This document shows positions 1 through 8,040 of a DNA stretch of 26,887 nt, piece by piece (positions within the stretch are counted from its first letter, which is position 1; every line of letters starts with the position of its first letter). This DNA is from Candidatus Magasanikbacteria bacterium CG1_02_32_51 (GTDB taxonomy: Bacteria > Patescibacteriota > Patescibacteriia > Magasanikbacterales > UBA922). The position numbers were made by a program, and so were the translations under genes. The stretch spans positions 1 to 26,887 of the forward strand of contig MNVC01000007.1 of the NCBI GenBank assembly GCA_001871435.1, in the 5' to 3' direction. The notes under the pieces are model-generated. The model made no database searches and had not been told where the DNA came from. It saw nothing but the letters and a program-made list of their open reading frames with translations.

Positions 1-366
1 AACAATGTCTTCTTGATCTAAGAAATTTACTTCGCGGTCAGGCATTCTCATTAGTTCTATTTTTTCAGGCACCAGACTTATCACATCTTTTTTGGCTAAA
101 TATTTGAGGAAAGAGCGTAGAGCGATAAGGTGATAATTTTGAGTATTTTTTTTGAGTGGTTCACCATGATTGTCGGTGAATCTATTGAGCCATAATCTAA
201 ATTTGCGAACATTTTCGGCGGTGATGGCGTCGGGACCTTTGTTTTCTCCTACCCATTTGATGAAACGTAAGAGATAAAAGTGATAATTTTCCACAGTTTT
301 TTTGCTACGATTTTTTTCGATTTCGAGATGTTCCAAAAATTGTGTTAGATAGTTGTTTAGTTTCAT
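1..366 (-). CDS. XerC/XerD-type tyrosine recombinase, N-terminal part (cut by window edge)
   Basis: Reading the minus strand from the ATG at 366-364 gives 122 uninterrupted codons to the window edge, beginning MKLNNYLTQFLEHLEIEKNR. The pattern (short helix, EIEKNRSKKTVENYHFYLLRF, then NYHLIALRSFLKYLAKK) is the SAM-like core-binding domain that starts XerC/XerD recombinases, which resolve chromosome dimers at dif or act as phage-type integrases. The sequence ends just as the catalytic domain should begin (MRMPDREVNFLDQEDIV), so the R...HxxR...Y residues are outside the window. It therefore cannot be told whether this is the housekeeping Xer or a mobile-element integrase. No Shine-Dalgarno is visible. 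It is divergent from everything to its right and separated by repeats. Confidence 0.82.
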   Translation of the reverse strand, partial: MKLNNYLTQFLEHLEIEKNRSKKTVENYHFYLLRFIKWVGENKGPDAITAENVRKFRLWLNRFTDNHGEPLKKNTQNYHLIALRSFLKYLAKKDVISLVPEKIELMRMPDREVNFLDQEDIV

Positions 367-385
367 AAGAAAAGTGTTTTAGAGA

Positions 386-487
386 TTTCCTCCCCTACTA
401 GGGGAGGCTAGGTGGGGTCTTTAGTAAGGTAAAATGTTTTGTTCAAAGATGGACCTCCTCTAACTCCCCCTACTAGGGGGAGAAATT
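386..487. repeat. Inverted pair of G/C-rich palindromic repeats
   Basis: Two imperfect, oppositely oriented copies of a unit of about 38 nt lie at 386-422 and 450-487. Each holds its own small palindrome (TCCCCTACTAGGGGA at 391-405 and CTCCCCCTACTAGGGGGAG at 463-481). They stand out in G+C from the AT-rich surroundings and could fold as a cruciform-like structure. A related CCCCCTCGAGGGGG motif occurs near 1636. Confidence 0.7.
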
Positions 488-521
488 ACTAAGTAGTTTA
501 TAAATATATTGTACGACACAA

Positions 522-550
522 TTGACAAAAGGTCAAAAATGTGCTATAAT
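522..550 (+). promoter_or_regulatory. Consensus sigma-70 promoter
   Basis: TTGACA at 522-527 and TATAAT at 545-550 are separated by exactly 17 nt, and TGTGC before the -10 box gives an extended -10. This is the best housekeeping promoter in the window. It points to a transcript starting near 557 that reads through two hairpins into the small gene at 683. Confidence 0.85.
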
Positions 551-590
551 GTATTTATCAACGTTGAAAAACAACTTAAAAAATTCTCTT

Positions 591-653
591 AAATAAGCAC
601 AAATATCGCTTATTTCTTAAATAGACCTAGCTTTCTTCTCTAATGGCTAGGTA
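591..653 (+). promoter_or_regulatory. Two-hairpin 5' leader of the small membrane protein gene
   Basis: Downstream of the promoter at 522-550 the transcript contains AAATAAGC...GCTTATTT (near 592-616), a perfect 8-bp stem, and ACCTAGC...GCTAGGT (near 625-653), a 7-bp stem. Neither is followed by a T tract, so they do not look like terminators. They could protect the message, or this could be a structured regulatory or small RNA. Function is not shown by the sequence. Confidence 0.5.
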
Positions 654-682
654 GTACAAAAATAAACATAAACACACACCAT

Positions 683-811
683 ATGCAACAAAAACATTTG
701 GGAGCACAGTCTCCTGAAGCTAATTTTTCGTCGGTCTATTTTTATCTCACAGCCTGTATTGCTCTTTCTATTATGGTTTTCTTATTTGTCCCGAAAATTT
801 CAATGGGATAA
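683..811 (+). CDS. Small single-pass membrane protein, 42 residues
   Basis: The ORF runs from ATG 683 to TAA 809-811 and encodes a polar N-terminus (MQQKHLGAQSPEANFSS) followed by one hydrophobic helix (about residues 18-37, VYFYLTACIALSIMVFLFV) and a short basic tail. It is too short for ordinary gene finders. It is supported by the consensus promoter at 522-550, the ATATG start context shared with other genes here, and the transmembrane helix. No family is recognised and there is no Shine-Dalgarno. It could be a small inner-membrane protein or toxin-like peptide; no partner antitoxin is evident. Confidence 0.55.
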   Translation: MQQKHLGAQSPEANFSSVYFYLTACIALSIMVFLFVPKISMG

Positions 812-901
812 ATAAAAAAATAACTTAATTTATATTTATACAATATAATTATGTAAACATAAAACGTAAAACTTAAAAAATTAATATTTTGATATAATAT
901 A

Positions 902-925
902 AATCCCGACAGAATCGGGATTTTG
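902..925 (+). terminator. Hairpin terminator candidate after the small membrane protein gene
   Basis: AATCCCGA / TCGGGATT with a 5-nt loop, followed by TTTTG. The stem is 7-8 bp with only a short T run, so it is a modest intrinsic terminator. Its sequence also resembles the TCCCGAT...ATCGGGA motif of the local dispersed repeats. Confidence 0.45.
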
Positions 926-985
926 TAATATTGTTAAAATAAACATAATGAGAAGTGTATTTATTTAAATTAATTTGCAACATCC

Positions 986-1032
986 GTAGGGACAGGTCTC
1001 CACCCTAGGCGGACAAATAGACCTGTCCCTAC
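986..1032. repeat. Inverted-repeat element, copy 1 (14-bp arms with a 19-nt loop)
   Basis: The arms GTAGGGACAGGTCT (986-999) and AGACCTGTCCCTAC (1019-1032) are perfect complements around a 19-nt spacer. The same arms occur without any spacer at 6694-6721, and the flank AACACG adjoining one arm is also shared (in opposite orientation). This indicates a dispersed element, not a chance palindrome. Confidence 0.8.
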
Positions 1033-1047
1033 CGTGTTTGATTAATC

Positions 1048-1504
1048 AATTCGTCAATCAAAATAAAAACGAGAGGAATGGCAAACGTAAGTTTGCCACT
1101 CCTCATTTCAATTCGTCAATCCAAAAATAAAATTTCAAACAAAATTGAGAGGAATGACGAAATGAGCTAAAGCGAATTTCGTTATACGTGGCAAAAGAAA
1201 AATATTATTGCAATGTTCATTCATTTTAAGGTACCAGTGCCAGACGAATTTCACTTGTTTCCCGACTAAGTACGGGATCCCGTATTTTATCGGGACAATT
1301 CGTCAATCCAAAAATAAAATTTCAAACAAAATTGAGAGGAATGACAAGTGCCAACTTGTCACAACGCACGCTAACAGGCTTGGTACCTGTCACTCCTCAA
1401 AAACAATAGGAATGACAAGTGTAATTTGCTATCTTAAGTACTATGTAAACTTGGCAAACTTACGCCTGCCCGCCGTTGGGAGGGTTTGCCACTCCTCATA
1501 TTGA
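1048..1504. repeat. Cluster of hairpin-forming repeats, including a 50-bp exact direct repeat
   Basis: An identical 50-nt segment occurs at 1109-1158 and 1296-1345, starting CAATTCGTCAATCC and ending GAGAGGAATGAC. Around it are hairpins of one family. One example is GAGGAATGGCAAAC / GTTTGCCACTCCTC at 1073-1104, 13 of 14 bp paired around GTAA. Related GGAATGACA...TGTCACTCCTC arms occur at about 1338-1397, and a GGTTTGCCACTCCTC arm ends near 1498. A further repeat at 1259-1296 (TTTCCCGAC...TTTATCGGGAC) recurs at 18930-18972. No credible protein is encoded. Confidence 0.75.
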
Positions 1505-1870
1505 TCAGGATCTTTCTAAAATAAAAATGTCTTAAACAAAAAAGACCCTGATCCCGATAAAATCGGGACAGGGTGGCGGACAAGGTGATGGATGAAATGA
1601 TGTTTTTAAGGAGAATAAAATAATCCAGTATTATCCCCCTCGAGGGGGATTGAGGGGGTGTAACCATAGCTAATTAACTAAACACGGTTACACCTCCCTT
1701 AATCCCTTACCGTATCAAGTACGGCACAGGCTCTCTAGGAGGGACAGCGACGAGGTCTTTTTAATTTAATTAGTATAGTCCTTCTCGAAGGGGGGAAAAA
1801 ACTAATTCAAATTTTGTAATTGGCAAATTTATTATGTCGTATTTAACACACTAGAGAACTGATTTTTTAT
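1505..1870. repeat. Non-coding stretch with further palindromic repeats
   Basis: This stretch holds CCCCCTCGAGGGGG (near 1636) and an inverted pair GAGGGGGTGTAACC / GGTTACACCTCCCTT (about 1651-1665 and 1686-1700). It also holds degenerate copies of the 'gatcctga / cccgataaaatcggga' repeats (1507-1575). No ORF with protein-like composition is present on either strand. It lies directly upstream of the promoter for the 1926 gene. Confidence 0.6.
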
Positions 1871-1885
1871 TTTATTTGTTTTTTG

Positions 1886-1894
1886 TGTTATACT
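1886..1894 (+). promoter_or_regulatory. Extended -10 promoter of the 1926 gene
   Basis: TG-T-TATACT (1886-1894) lies in the context TTTTTTGTGTTATACTA. No good -35 box is present, as expected for an extended -10 promoter. The predicted start near 1901 leaves about 25 nt of A/T-rich leader without a Shine-Dalgarno. The same motif, TTTTTGTGCTATACTA, precedes the gene at 5433. Confidence 0.6.
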
Positions 1895-1925
1895 ATATGA
1901 AATAATATTTTATTTTATTTCATAT

Positions 1926-4900
1926 ATGAAAAAGAGATTTTTCCTGATACTTGGTTTAGGATTTGTTTGTTCTTTGTTGTTGTTTGTTGTAGTGACTAAT
2001 GCAATCGTAGATGGTGATCATGATGGTATTGCTGATAGTCGTGATAATTGTCCTTCTGTCCCAAATACTATACAAATAAATACTGATAGTGATTTGTTAG
2101 GTGATGTTTGTGATCCTGATGTTGATGGAGATGGAATTCCCAATATTTGGGAATCTGGAACAAGAATGGGCGCTAAGCGTGATAGATGTCAATGTTTGAA
2201 TGATAGAAGTAATTCTGGCGATGGTTGTCCAAAAGATGCTACTACTGAAGATCTTTCTAATGTTGCTGGTCAGTGTGGCTGTGGTATAGTTGAAATTCAT
2301 ACTGATAATGATGGAGTTGCAGATTGTAATGATCTAGATGATGATGGAGATGGTGAACCTGATGTAAGTGATTGTCTCCCTCTTAATTCAAATTTTTGGA
2401 AAATGGAACCTTATTATAATGATGATGATAATGATAGATTAGGTTGGGAAGGTATATTACAATCATTTTGTGTTGGTCTTCCTATTCCTAATTCTCAAAT
2501 TAGCACTTTTCCTTCATTTTCAACTTGGTATCATAATGCTAATGATTATTGTCCTAATGACGCTAATAATGATATAGATAACGATCTTTATTGTGCTAAT
2601 TCTGGATCTTATAAACAACCTCCAAAATTAGGAGTGAATGACTGTGCGCCAAATGATCCGAATTATTGGTCTAATACGATAACTTATTATTATGATTCTG
2701 ATGGGGACGGACATGGTGATATTTTTAATTCATCTCAAATGTGTGTTCCGACAACTGGTTATGTTACTAGCAGTGATGATCAATGTCCTGATGATTCAAG
2801 TAAATGGCTCAAGACGACTTATTTTTATGATGAAGATAATGATGGGTTTGGTGTGTTGGGCGGGTCGATACAATCTTGTACTAAACCTGATAAATTTGCT
2901 ACTGAAGCTGGCGATGCCTGCCCTACAGAAGTAGGTGTTGCGCCAAATGGATGTCCCGCAGAAGTAATTCCTACAGCTTGTACACTTGCTAACTGGTCAT
3001 ATAGTGACGGTGACTGTCTATCAAACAATACATTAACAAGAACTTGGGCAACAGACGGAACATGTACTGGAGGAATAGATCATGATCCTCTAACTGAACT
3101 TATTTCTTGTGAGTATAATCAAGCCTGTACTGAAATTAGTTATTATTTTGATGGTGATTGGGATGGATATGGTGATCCTGATACTTCTAAACAATCTTGT
3201 ACTCAACCTTATGCATATGTTGATAATAATGATGATGAGTGCCCCAGTGATTATGCTCCTTCTTCTTACAATGGTTGTCCTATGCCTGTTGTTGGTTGTA
3301 CACTAATTAGTTATTATTCTGATTCAGATGGTGATAGTTGGGGAAATGCTTTTGAATCTGCTGTAGAATCCTGTGTTCAATTTAGTAATTATGTTATTAA
3401 TAACTGGGATTATTGTCCTTCTGATTCAGCAAAAATTGCTCCTGGTGTTTGTGGTTGTGGTTTTTCTGATGCTGATTTGAATGGAAGTGGATTACCTGAT
3501 TGTCAAGATCCAGTTAGTAGTGATCTACTTGTTTCAATTAATAGTAGTGGTATAGGTTGTGAAAGTGAAACAGGAACAGGAACTCTTGTTGTTTTTGCTG
3601 AAGGAGGAACTCCACCTTATAGTTATTATTTGCCGGGATTTGAAACTAACAATACAGGTATTTATTACAATATGCCAGCAGGAACATATCAAGCTACTGT
3701 CATTGATAGTAGCATACCACCACAAAGTGCACTCACCGTGCCATATAGTTTAAATCAACAAGATTGTCCCGCTCCTCCTCCAATTAGTGCTTGTACTTCA
3801 CCAATAACAATTATTGGTACTAAGACAGACAATTGTAGAGAAGAAAGAAATGATGGATCAATAAATTTAGAAGTTAGTGGTGGTACCACACCTTACACTT
3901 TTGATTGGGGTAAAAAATTACCTATTGGTGGTTATGATTTAAACTGGGATGCAACTACTGAAAATATTTCAGATCTATTTTTTGGAATATATAATGTTTT
4001 AGTTACTGATGCTAATGGTTGTATGTCAACGTCATCTTTTTCTGTAGGATTAGACCCTGATGCTGAAGCTTGTAAATTAATTGCACACAGTATTGAAATT
4101 AATAAAGTATGGTGTCTTATACCAGGAAAACCATGTGAACAGATTCCTGCTTCACAATGTCCTGACGATAAGGAATTTGATACACAGGAAAAGTGTGTAG
4201 CAGCTATTAGTGCAACTTCAAAACCATCAAATTCTAAATTTACTGCCCCAACAACTGTAAACTTAGAAAATCCTATAGGCACGACTAATCTTACTGAGAT
4301 TTTTGGTAATCTTGTAAAAGTTGCTTTGGGAATATTAGGATCGCTGTCTTTGGCAGTATTTGCTTATGGTGGATTTTCGTGGCTTACATCAGCTGGTAGT
4401 CCAGACAAAATTAAGACTGGTACTAATGCTATGGTGTGGGCTGTGATTGGTATTGTGGTGATTTTTGCTAGTTATGCTTTGATTAATATGGTTTTGCAAG
4501 GACTTGGGGTAAAGGAGTATATTCCTGCTGATTTTTCAGGTAATTCTTATGGTAGTGAATATACTGGTTCTAATAAAGTTCCCAATAGTCAATCAGGTGC
4601 TGGTGCTAGTGCTAATAGTCAATCAGGTGCTGGTGCTGATGCTAATAGTCAATCAGGTGCTGCTGGTACTGATACTAGTTCAAATAGCCAATCAGAAAGT
4701 TGGGGTGATAATAATCAATCTGGGGGAGATTGTAACTGTATTATAACGGCATCATTGAAAGAAGATAGCACAGGATTATCTTGCAGTGTTGATAGTTTTT
4801 CTAAAAGTTTTTATATGGGTAAAACATATGGTCAAACAGAATATAAGAACCTTTTTGAAGAAGTTCTTGGTGCTGCCAATAGTGGTGATCTTCTTGGACT

Positions 4901-5069
4901 TGGTTGTGGGGCTGTTAGTCTTGCTAATGAATTATTTGGAAGTCAGATTTCTAAAATACCATCTTTTACATTAACAGAGTGTGATTTATCTGATGGAGCA
5001 GATTACCAGACTGTACCTGAATATAAACAATTTGAATATAGTTATCAAATAAATTGTAGTTTACAATAA
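1926..5069 (+). CDS. Large secreted/surface protein: Ca/metal-binding repeats, SprB-like repeats and VirB2-like pilin segment
   Basis: 1047 residues. Residues 1-26 are a Sec signal peptide (MKKRFFLILGLGFVCSLLL...TNA). Residues 28-150 carry thrombospondin-3-like Ca motifs (DGDHDGIADSRDNC, DVDGDGIPNIWE). About five MopE-type metal-binding repeats follow (near 160, 251, 298, 402, 460; pattern YYxDxDxDGxGD...C...DDxCPxD). Two SprB-like repeats lie near 540-615 and 625-710 (GGTPPYSYY, GGTTPYTFDW). Residues 787-855 hold two hydrophobic helices around SAGSPDKIKTG, as in VirB2/TrbC-like pilins of CPR bacteria. A tandem 10-residue linker (NSQSGAGASA-type, 4584-4680) leads to a six-cysteine C-terminal domain. 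The multi-domain reading is by eye. I infer an envelope-anchored, Ca-stabilised adhesin or pilus-associated protein. The start is set by the signal peptide. It is followed by a terminator and, 363 nt on, by the likely co-regulated 5433 gene. Confidence 0.8.
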   Translation: MKKRFFLILGLGFVCSLLLFVVVTNAIVDGDHDGIADSRDNCPSVPNTIQINTDSDLLGDVCDPDVDGDGIPNIWESGTRMGAKRDRCQCLNDRSNSGDGCPKDATTEDLSNVAGQCGCGIVEIHTDNDGVADCNDLDDDGDGEPDVSDCLPLNSNFWKMEPYYNDDDNDRLGWEGILQSFCVGLPIPNSQISTFPSFSTWYHNANDYCPNDANNDIDNDLYCANSGSYKQPPKLGVNDCAPNDPNYWSNTITYYYDSDGDGHGDIFNSSQMCVPTTGYVTSSDDQCPDDSSKWLKTTYFYDEDNDGFGVLGGSIQSCTKPDKFATEAGDACPTEVGVAPNGCPAEVIPTACTLANWSYSDGDCLSNNTLTRTWATDGTCTGGIDHDPLTELISCEYNQACTEISYYFDGDWDGYGDPDTSKQSCTQPYAYVDNNDDECPSDYAPSSYNGCPMPVVGCTLISYYSDSDGDSWGNAFESAVESCVQFSNYVINNWDYCPSDSAKIAPGVCGCGFSDADLNGSGLPDCQDPVSSDLLVSINSSGIGCESETGTGTLVVFAEGGTPPYSYYLPGFETNNTGIYYNMPAGTYQATVIDSSIPPQSALTVPYSLNQQDCPAPPPISACTSPITIIGTKTDNCREERNDGSINLEVSGGTTPYTFDWGKKLPIGGYDLNWDATTENISDLFFGIYNVLVTDANGCMSTSSFSVGLDPDAEACKLIAHSIEINKVWCLIPGKPCEQIPASQCPDDKEFDTQEKCVAAISATSKPSNSKFTAPTTVNLENPIGTTNLTEIFGNLVKVALGILGSLSLAVFAYGGFSWLTSAGSPDKIKTGTNAMVWAVIGIVVIFASYALINMVLQGLGVKEYIPADFSGNSYGSEYTGSNKVPNSQSGAGASANSQSGAGADANSQSGAAGTDTSSNSQSESWGDNNQSGGDCNCIITASLKEDSTGLSCSVDSFSKSFYMGKTYGQTEYKNLFEEVLGAANSGDLLGLGCGAVSLANELFGSQISKIPSFTLTECDLSDGADYQTVPEYKQFEYSYQINCSLQ
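4584..4700 (+). repeat. 30-nt in-frame tandem repeat (linker)
   Basis: The unit AATAGTCAATCAGGTGCTGG... starts at 4584, 4614 and 4644, two exact-length 30-nt periods with one or two substitutions. A diverged fourth start (AATAGCCAATCAGAA) lies near 4683. It encodes NSQSGAGASA / NSQSGAGADA / NSQSGAAGTD, a flexible spacer between the membrane segment and the C-terminal cysteine domain. It is likely to vary in copy number between strains. Confidence 0.85.
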
Positions 5070-5103
5070 GTTTTACAAATTAATAATAAATTATATTATT
5101 GGA

Positions 5104-5137
5104 ACAATCTTGATAAAAGTTCAAGATTGTTTTTTTT
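5104..5137 (+). terminator. Intrinsic terminator of the 1926 gene
   Basis: ACAATCTTGA / TCAAGATTGT, a perfect 10-bp stem with a 7-nt loop (5114-5120), runs straight into eight T residues. It begins 35 nt after the stop codon. Confidence 0.92.
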
Positions 5138-5390
5138 ATTCTGTCCCGATTTTATCTTTCCTAAATTTATCTAAATAAATATGTTTGTCTTGAGAAAGAT
5201 CCTGAACTAAATTCAGGATGACGGACAGGGTGACGGATTATCGTCATTCTGAACTTGATCCTGAATCGTTTTTACGAAATTAGTATCGTCATTCTGAACT
5301 TGTTTCAGAATCTTTCATAAGTTAGAATATCTAATTAAAAATAACTTTTTGTCCGATATGTGGACTTACTTATATACACTTTTTTGTTTT
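5138..5390. repeat. Intergenic dispersed repeats (TCCTGAA / TTCAGGA and TCATTCTGAAC families)
   Basis: TCCTGAA-CTAAA-TTCAGGA at 5200-5218 has identical or near-identical copies at 11448-11466 and 18227-18245. TCATTCTGAACTTGTTTCAG...TTTC at 5289-5316 is a 28-nt exact match to 18100-18127. A hybrid copy lies near 5242-5272. No ORF is present; the stretch separates the terminator of the 1926 gene from the promoter of the 5433 gene. Confidence 0.75.
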
Positions 5391-5392
5391 TG

Positions 5393-5401
5393 TGCTATAC
5401 T
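5393..5401 (+). promoter_or_regulatory. Extended -10 promoter of the 5433 gene
   Basis: TG-C-TATACT (5393-5401) in TTTTTGTGCTATACTAAATAAAG closely matches the promoter at 1886-1894, base for base over most of 16 nt. This implies the same sigma factor and level of expression. No clear -35 box. Confidence 0.6.
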
Positions 5402-5432
5402 AAATAAAGTAATTATTAATTAATTCTTATAT

Positions 5433-6608
5433 ATGAAAAAGAAATTTACTTCAATAATTGGTATAGGATTTGTTTTTGCTTTGTTGTTGTCAACAGTTGT
5501 GGTCCAAGCTCAGACCACGACTGCAGAAGAAACAAATACTGTGACGGTAAATGTTGATACTTCTGTAAGTACTACACAAGAAGACGTTAGTGAGGCACTT
5601 GATGGTGTGGAAGTGGCTACGGTAGATAAAGTGCCATCATCTTTTGGTTTATTTTGGCTTGGTTTGAAAGAACGTATCAATATTGCATTTACTTTTGATC
5701 TAGTGAAAAAAGCTGAAAAACAAATACAATTTGCGGAAGAAAGAATGTTGATTGCTGAAAAAATGTCAGAAAAAACTGATGATCCAAAAGTACAAGAAAA
5801 AATACAAAAGATGGTAGAGCGTGCTCAAGAATTGATAGCCAAAGTAGAAGAAAGAAAAGACAAATTTTTGGAAAATAGCGATGACAGAAGTCAAAGACTT
5901 CTAAAAAATATAGCAATTCATACTGAAAATAAAGAAACGGTAATGGATAAAATCGAAGAAAGGTTGCAGGATAAACTTACACCAGAACAGCTAATCAAAT
6001 TTCAGGAAATGCGTGCTGATGGTATGCTGAAAGCCCAGGGAATATTGAATGCCATTGCTAATCCTAATATGCCAGAAGAAGTAAAAGTAAAATTACAAGA
6101 AGTAAAAGATAGAATTGATCAAAAAGCTGAAGAATCTAAACTTTTTAGAGAGGCTCAAAAACAAGCTCTGGAGGATTTGAAAAATGGTGTAGATGGCGCC
6201 AAAGATGAATTGAAAGCTTTGTATGATACTCGTAGAGAAGAAATGAAGACTAATTTGGAAGAAGCAAAAACTAAATTAGAAGAAAGAAGAGAGGTAGAAA
6301 AAGATTTGCGTGGGGAAGCTATTGCTGGTGATGAAGCCACTAGAAAAAAATTGGAAATGATGAAAGAAAATGATGAAAGATTGAGAGAACAGTTGCAACA
6401 AAGAGTAGAAAATAAGGAAGAGATTGTACCAAAAATTGAAGAAAGAACTGAGGAAATGAGAAAATTAGAAGTTGAGAGAATAGAAAAAATTGAAGAAGAA
6501 ACAAATCAAATTCAAGAAAATAAAATAGAAGTCAGACAAGAAAATGGGTCTAATCTTGAGGATAAAATAGAAATAGAAAATAAAATAGAAGTAAAAGTAC
6601 AAAATTAG
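5433..6608 (+). CDS. Secreted DUF5667-like coiled-coil protein
   Basis: 391 residues. Residues 1-26 form a signal peptide (MKKKFTSIIGIGFVFALLL...VQA) resembling that of the 1926 protein. Residues about 66-150 (PSSFGLFWLGLKERINIAFTF, then a charged helix of AEKQIQFAEERMLIAEKM type) fit the DUF5667 pattern I know from CPR genomes. The rest is almost pure Glu/Lys/Arg-rich heptad sequence, a long coiled coil, with a low-complexity E/K/N tail. There is no second membrane helix, so it is probably exported. Function is unknown; a periplasmic or cell-surface rod, scaffold or stalk is an inference. The shared promoter and leader suggest it works with the 1926 protein. The start is fixed by the signal peptide; there is no Shine-Dalgarno. 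Confidence 0.8.
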   Translation: MKKKFTSIIGIGFVFALLLSTVVVQAQTTTAEETNTVTVNVDTSVSTTQEDVSEALDGVEVATVDKVPSSFGLFWLGLKERINIAFTFDLVKKAEKQIQFAEERMLIAEKMSEKTDDPKVQEKIQKMVERAQELIAKVEERKDKFLENSDDRSQRLLKNIAIHTENKETVMDKIEERLQDKLTPEQLIKFQEMRADGMLKAQGILNAIANPNMPEEVKVKLQEVKDRIDQKAEESKLFREAQKQALEDLKNGVDGAKDELKALYDTRREEMKTNLEEAKTKLEERREVEKDLRGEAIAGDEATRKKLEMMKENDERLREQLQQRVENKEEIVPKIEERTEEMRKLEVERIEKIEEETNQIQENKIEVRQENGSNLEDKIEIENKIEVKVQN

Positions 6609-6628
6609 AATTATGTTTTAAAGAAAAA

Positions 6629-6653
6629 ATCATCTTGCCAAGGTGGTTTTTTT
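6629..6653 (+). terminator. Intrinsic terminator of the 5433 gene
   Basis: ATCATCTT-GCC-AAGGTGGT: an 8-bp stem (two G-U pairs) with a 3-nt loop, followed by six to seven T residues, 20 nt after the stop codon. Confidence 0.75.
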
Positions 6654-6693
6654 GATATAGACTAGAGTTATAAATATTGATCTTACTAACACG

Positions 6694-6721
6694 GTAGGGA
6701 CAGGTCTAGACCTGTCCCTAC
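6694..6721. repeat. Perfect 28-bp palindrome, copy 2 of the GTAGGGACAGGTCT element
   Basis: GTAGGGACAGGTCT (6694-6707) is directly joined to AGACCTGTCCCTAC (6708-6721). The copy at 986-1032 has the same arms with a 19-nt spacer. It sits 32 nt upstream of the SpoU gene. Confidence 0.85.
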
Positions 6722-6753
6722 GAACGTTTAAAATATTTCAAATAATTTAATCT

Positions 6754-7227
6754 ATGTCATTCTACTTAATTTTGCCAAATATTCGTTCTTGTCATAATGT
6801 CGGAGCGATGTTTCGCACTGCTGATGCTTGTGGTGTGGACAAGCTTTTTTTAGTTGGTTATACTGCCACACCGCCCAAACCACAGATAGACAAAGTAGCT
6901 CTTGGGGCTGAAACTTGGATTCCTTGGGAATCTAAAAAAGATTTGAAAAGACTTATATTAACACTCAAAAAGAAAGGGTTTTTGGTGGTAGCTCTGGAAA
7001 AAAATGATTCAAGTATTGATATAGCTAATTTGGATTTGCAACTGCAAAAAAATATTGCTCTAGTAGTTGGTAATGAAGTGGAAGGTGTGGAAAGTGATAT
7101 TGCTGAGTTGTGTGATGTCGTAGTACATATTCCGATGTATGGCAAGAAAGAAAGTCTAAATGTAAGTGTGGCTGCTGGGATTGGGATGTATGTGCTTAAA
7201 TCCAAACTTAAAAATCTAAAATCATAA
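6754..7227 (+). CDS. SpoU/TrmH-family RNA 2'-O-methyltransferase
   Basis: 157 residues, the length of a bare SPOUT catalytic domain without an N-terminal RNA-binding extension. All three SpoU motifs are present: motif 1 NIRSCHNVGAMFRTADACG (residues 9-27), motif 2 IALVVGNEVEGV (about 106-117), and motif 3 IPMYGKKESLNVSVAAGIGM (about 126-145), with the knot-forming Asn and Ser. Enzymes of this family methylate the ribose 2'-OH of tRNA or rRNA using SAM and act as homodimers. The substrate cannot be told from sequence (TrmL- or TrmH-like are both possible). The ATG is preceded by A/T-rich sequence with no Shine-Dalgarno. Confidence 0.9.
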   Translation: MSFYLILPNIRSCHNVGAMFRTADACGVDKLFLVGYTATPPKPQIDKVALGAETWIPWESKKDLKRLILTLKKKGFLVVALEKNDSSIDIANLDLQLQKNIALVVGNEVEGVESDIAELCDVVVHIPMYGKKESLNVSVAAGIGMYVLKSKLKNLKS

Positions 7228-7233
7228 TTAATT

Positions 7234-7287
7234 TATTAAAAAGCCTTTTAAGCCTTTTAGGCATTTTAAGCATTTCAAGCTTTTTAT
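7234..7287. repeat. Short degenerate tandem repeat between genes
   Basis: A/T-rich units of 9-11 nt (AAGCCTTTT, AAGCCTTTTAGGCATTTT, AAGCATTTC, AAGC) fill the gap between the SpoU and exonuclease genes and include AAAAGGCTTAAAAGG-like pairing potential. Similar degenerate tandem tracts lie at 8041-8103, 12858-12900 and 23926-23990. Confidence 0.55.
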
Positions 7288-7288
7288 T

Positions 7289-7981
<693 letters not shown>

Positions 7982-8040
7982 TCGTTGTTTGTTATAATAA
8001 ATCAATAGAAATAACGATTAGATATTAAGGAGTGAAGATT

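Noticed and set aside
1208..1504. 98-codon plus-strand ORF in the repeat cluster
   Set aside because: It runs through the 50-bp duplication and hairpin repeats, has no protein-like pattern (many Cys/Tyr/Ser from repeat DNA) and no promoter or family match.
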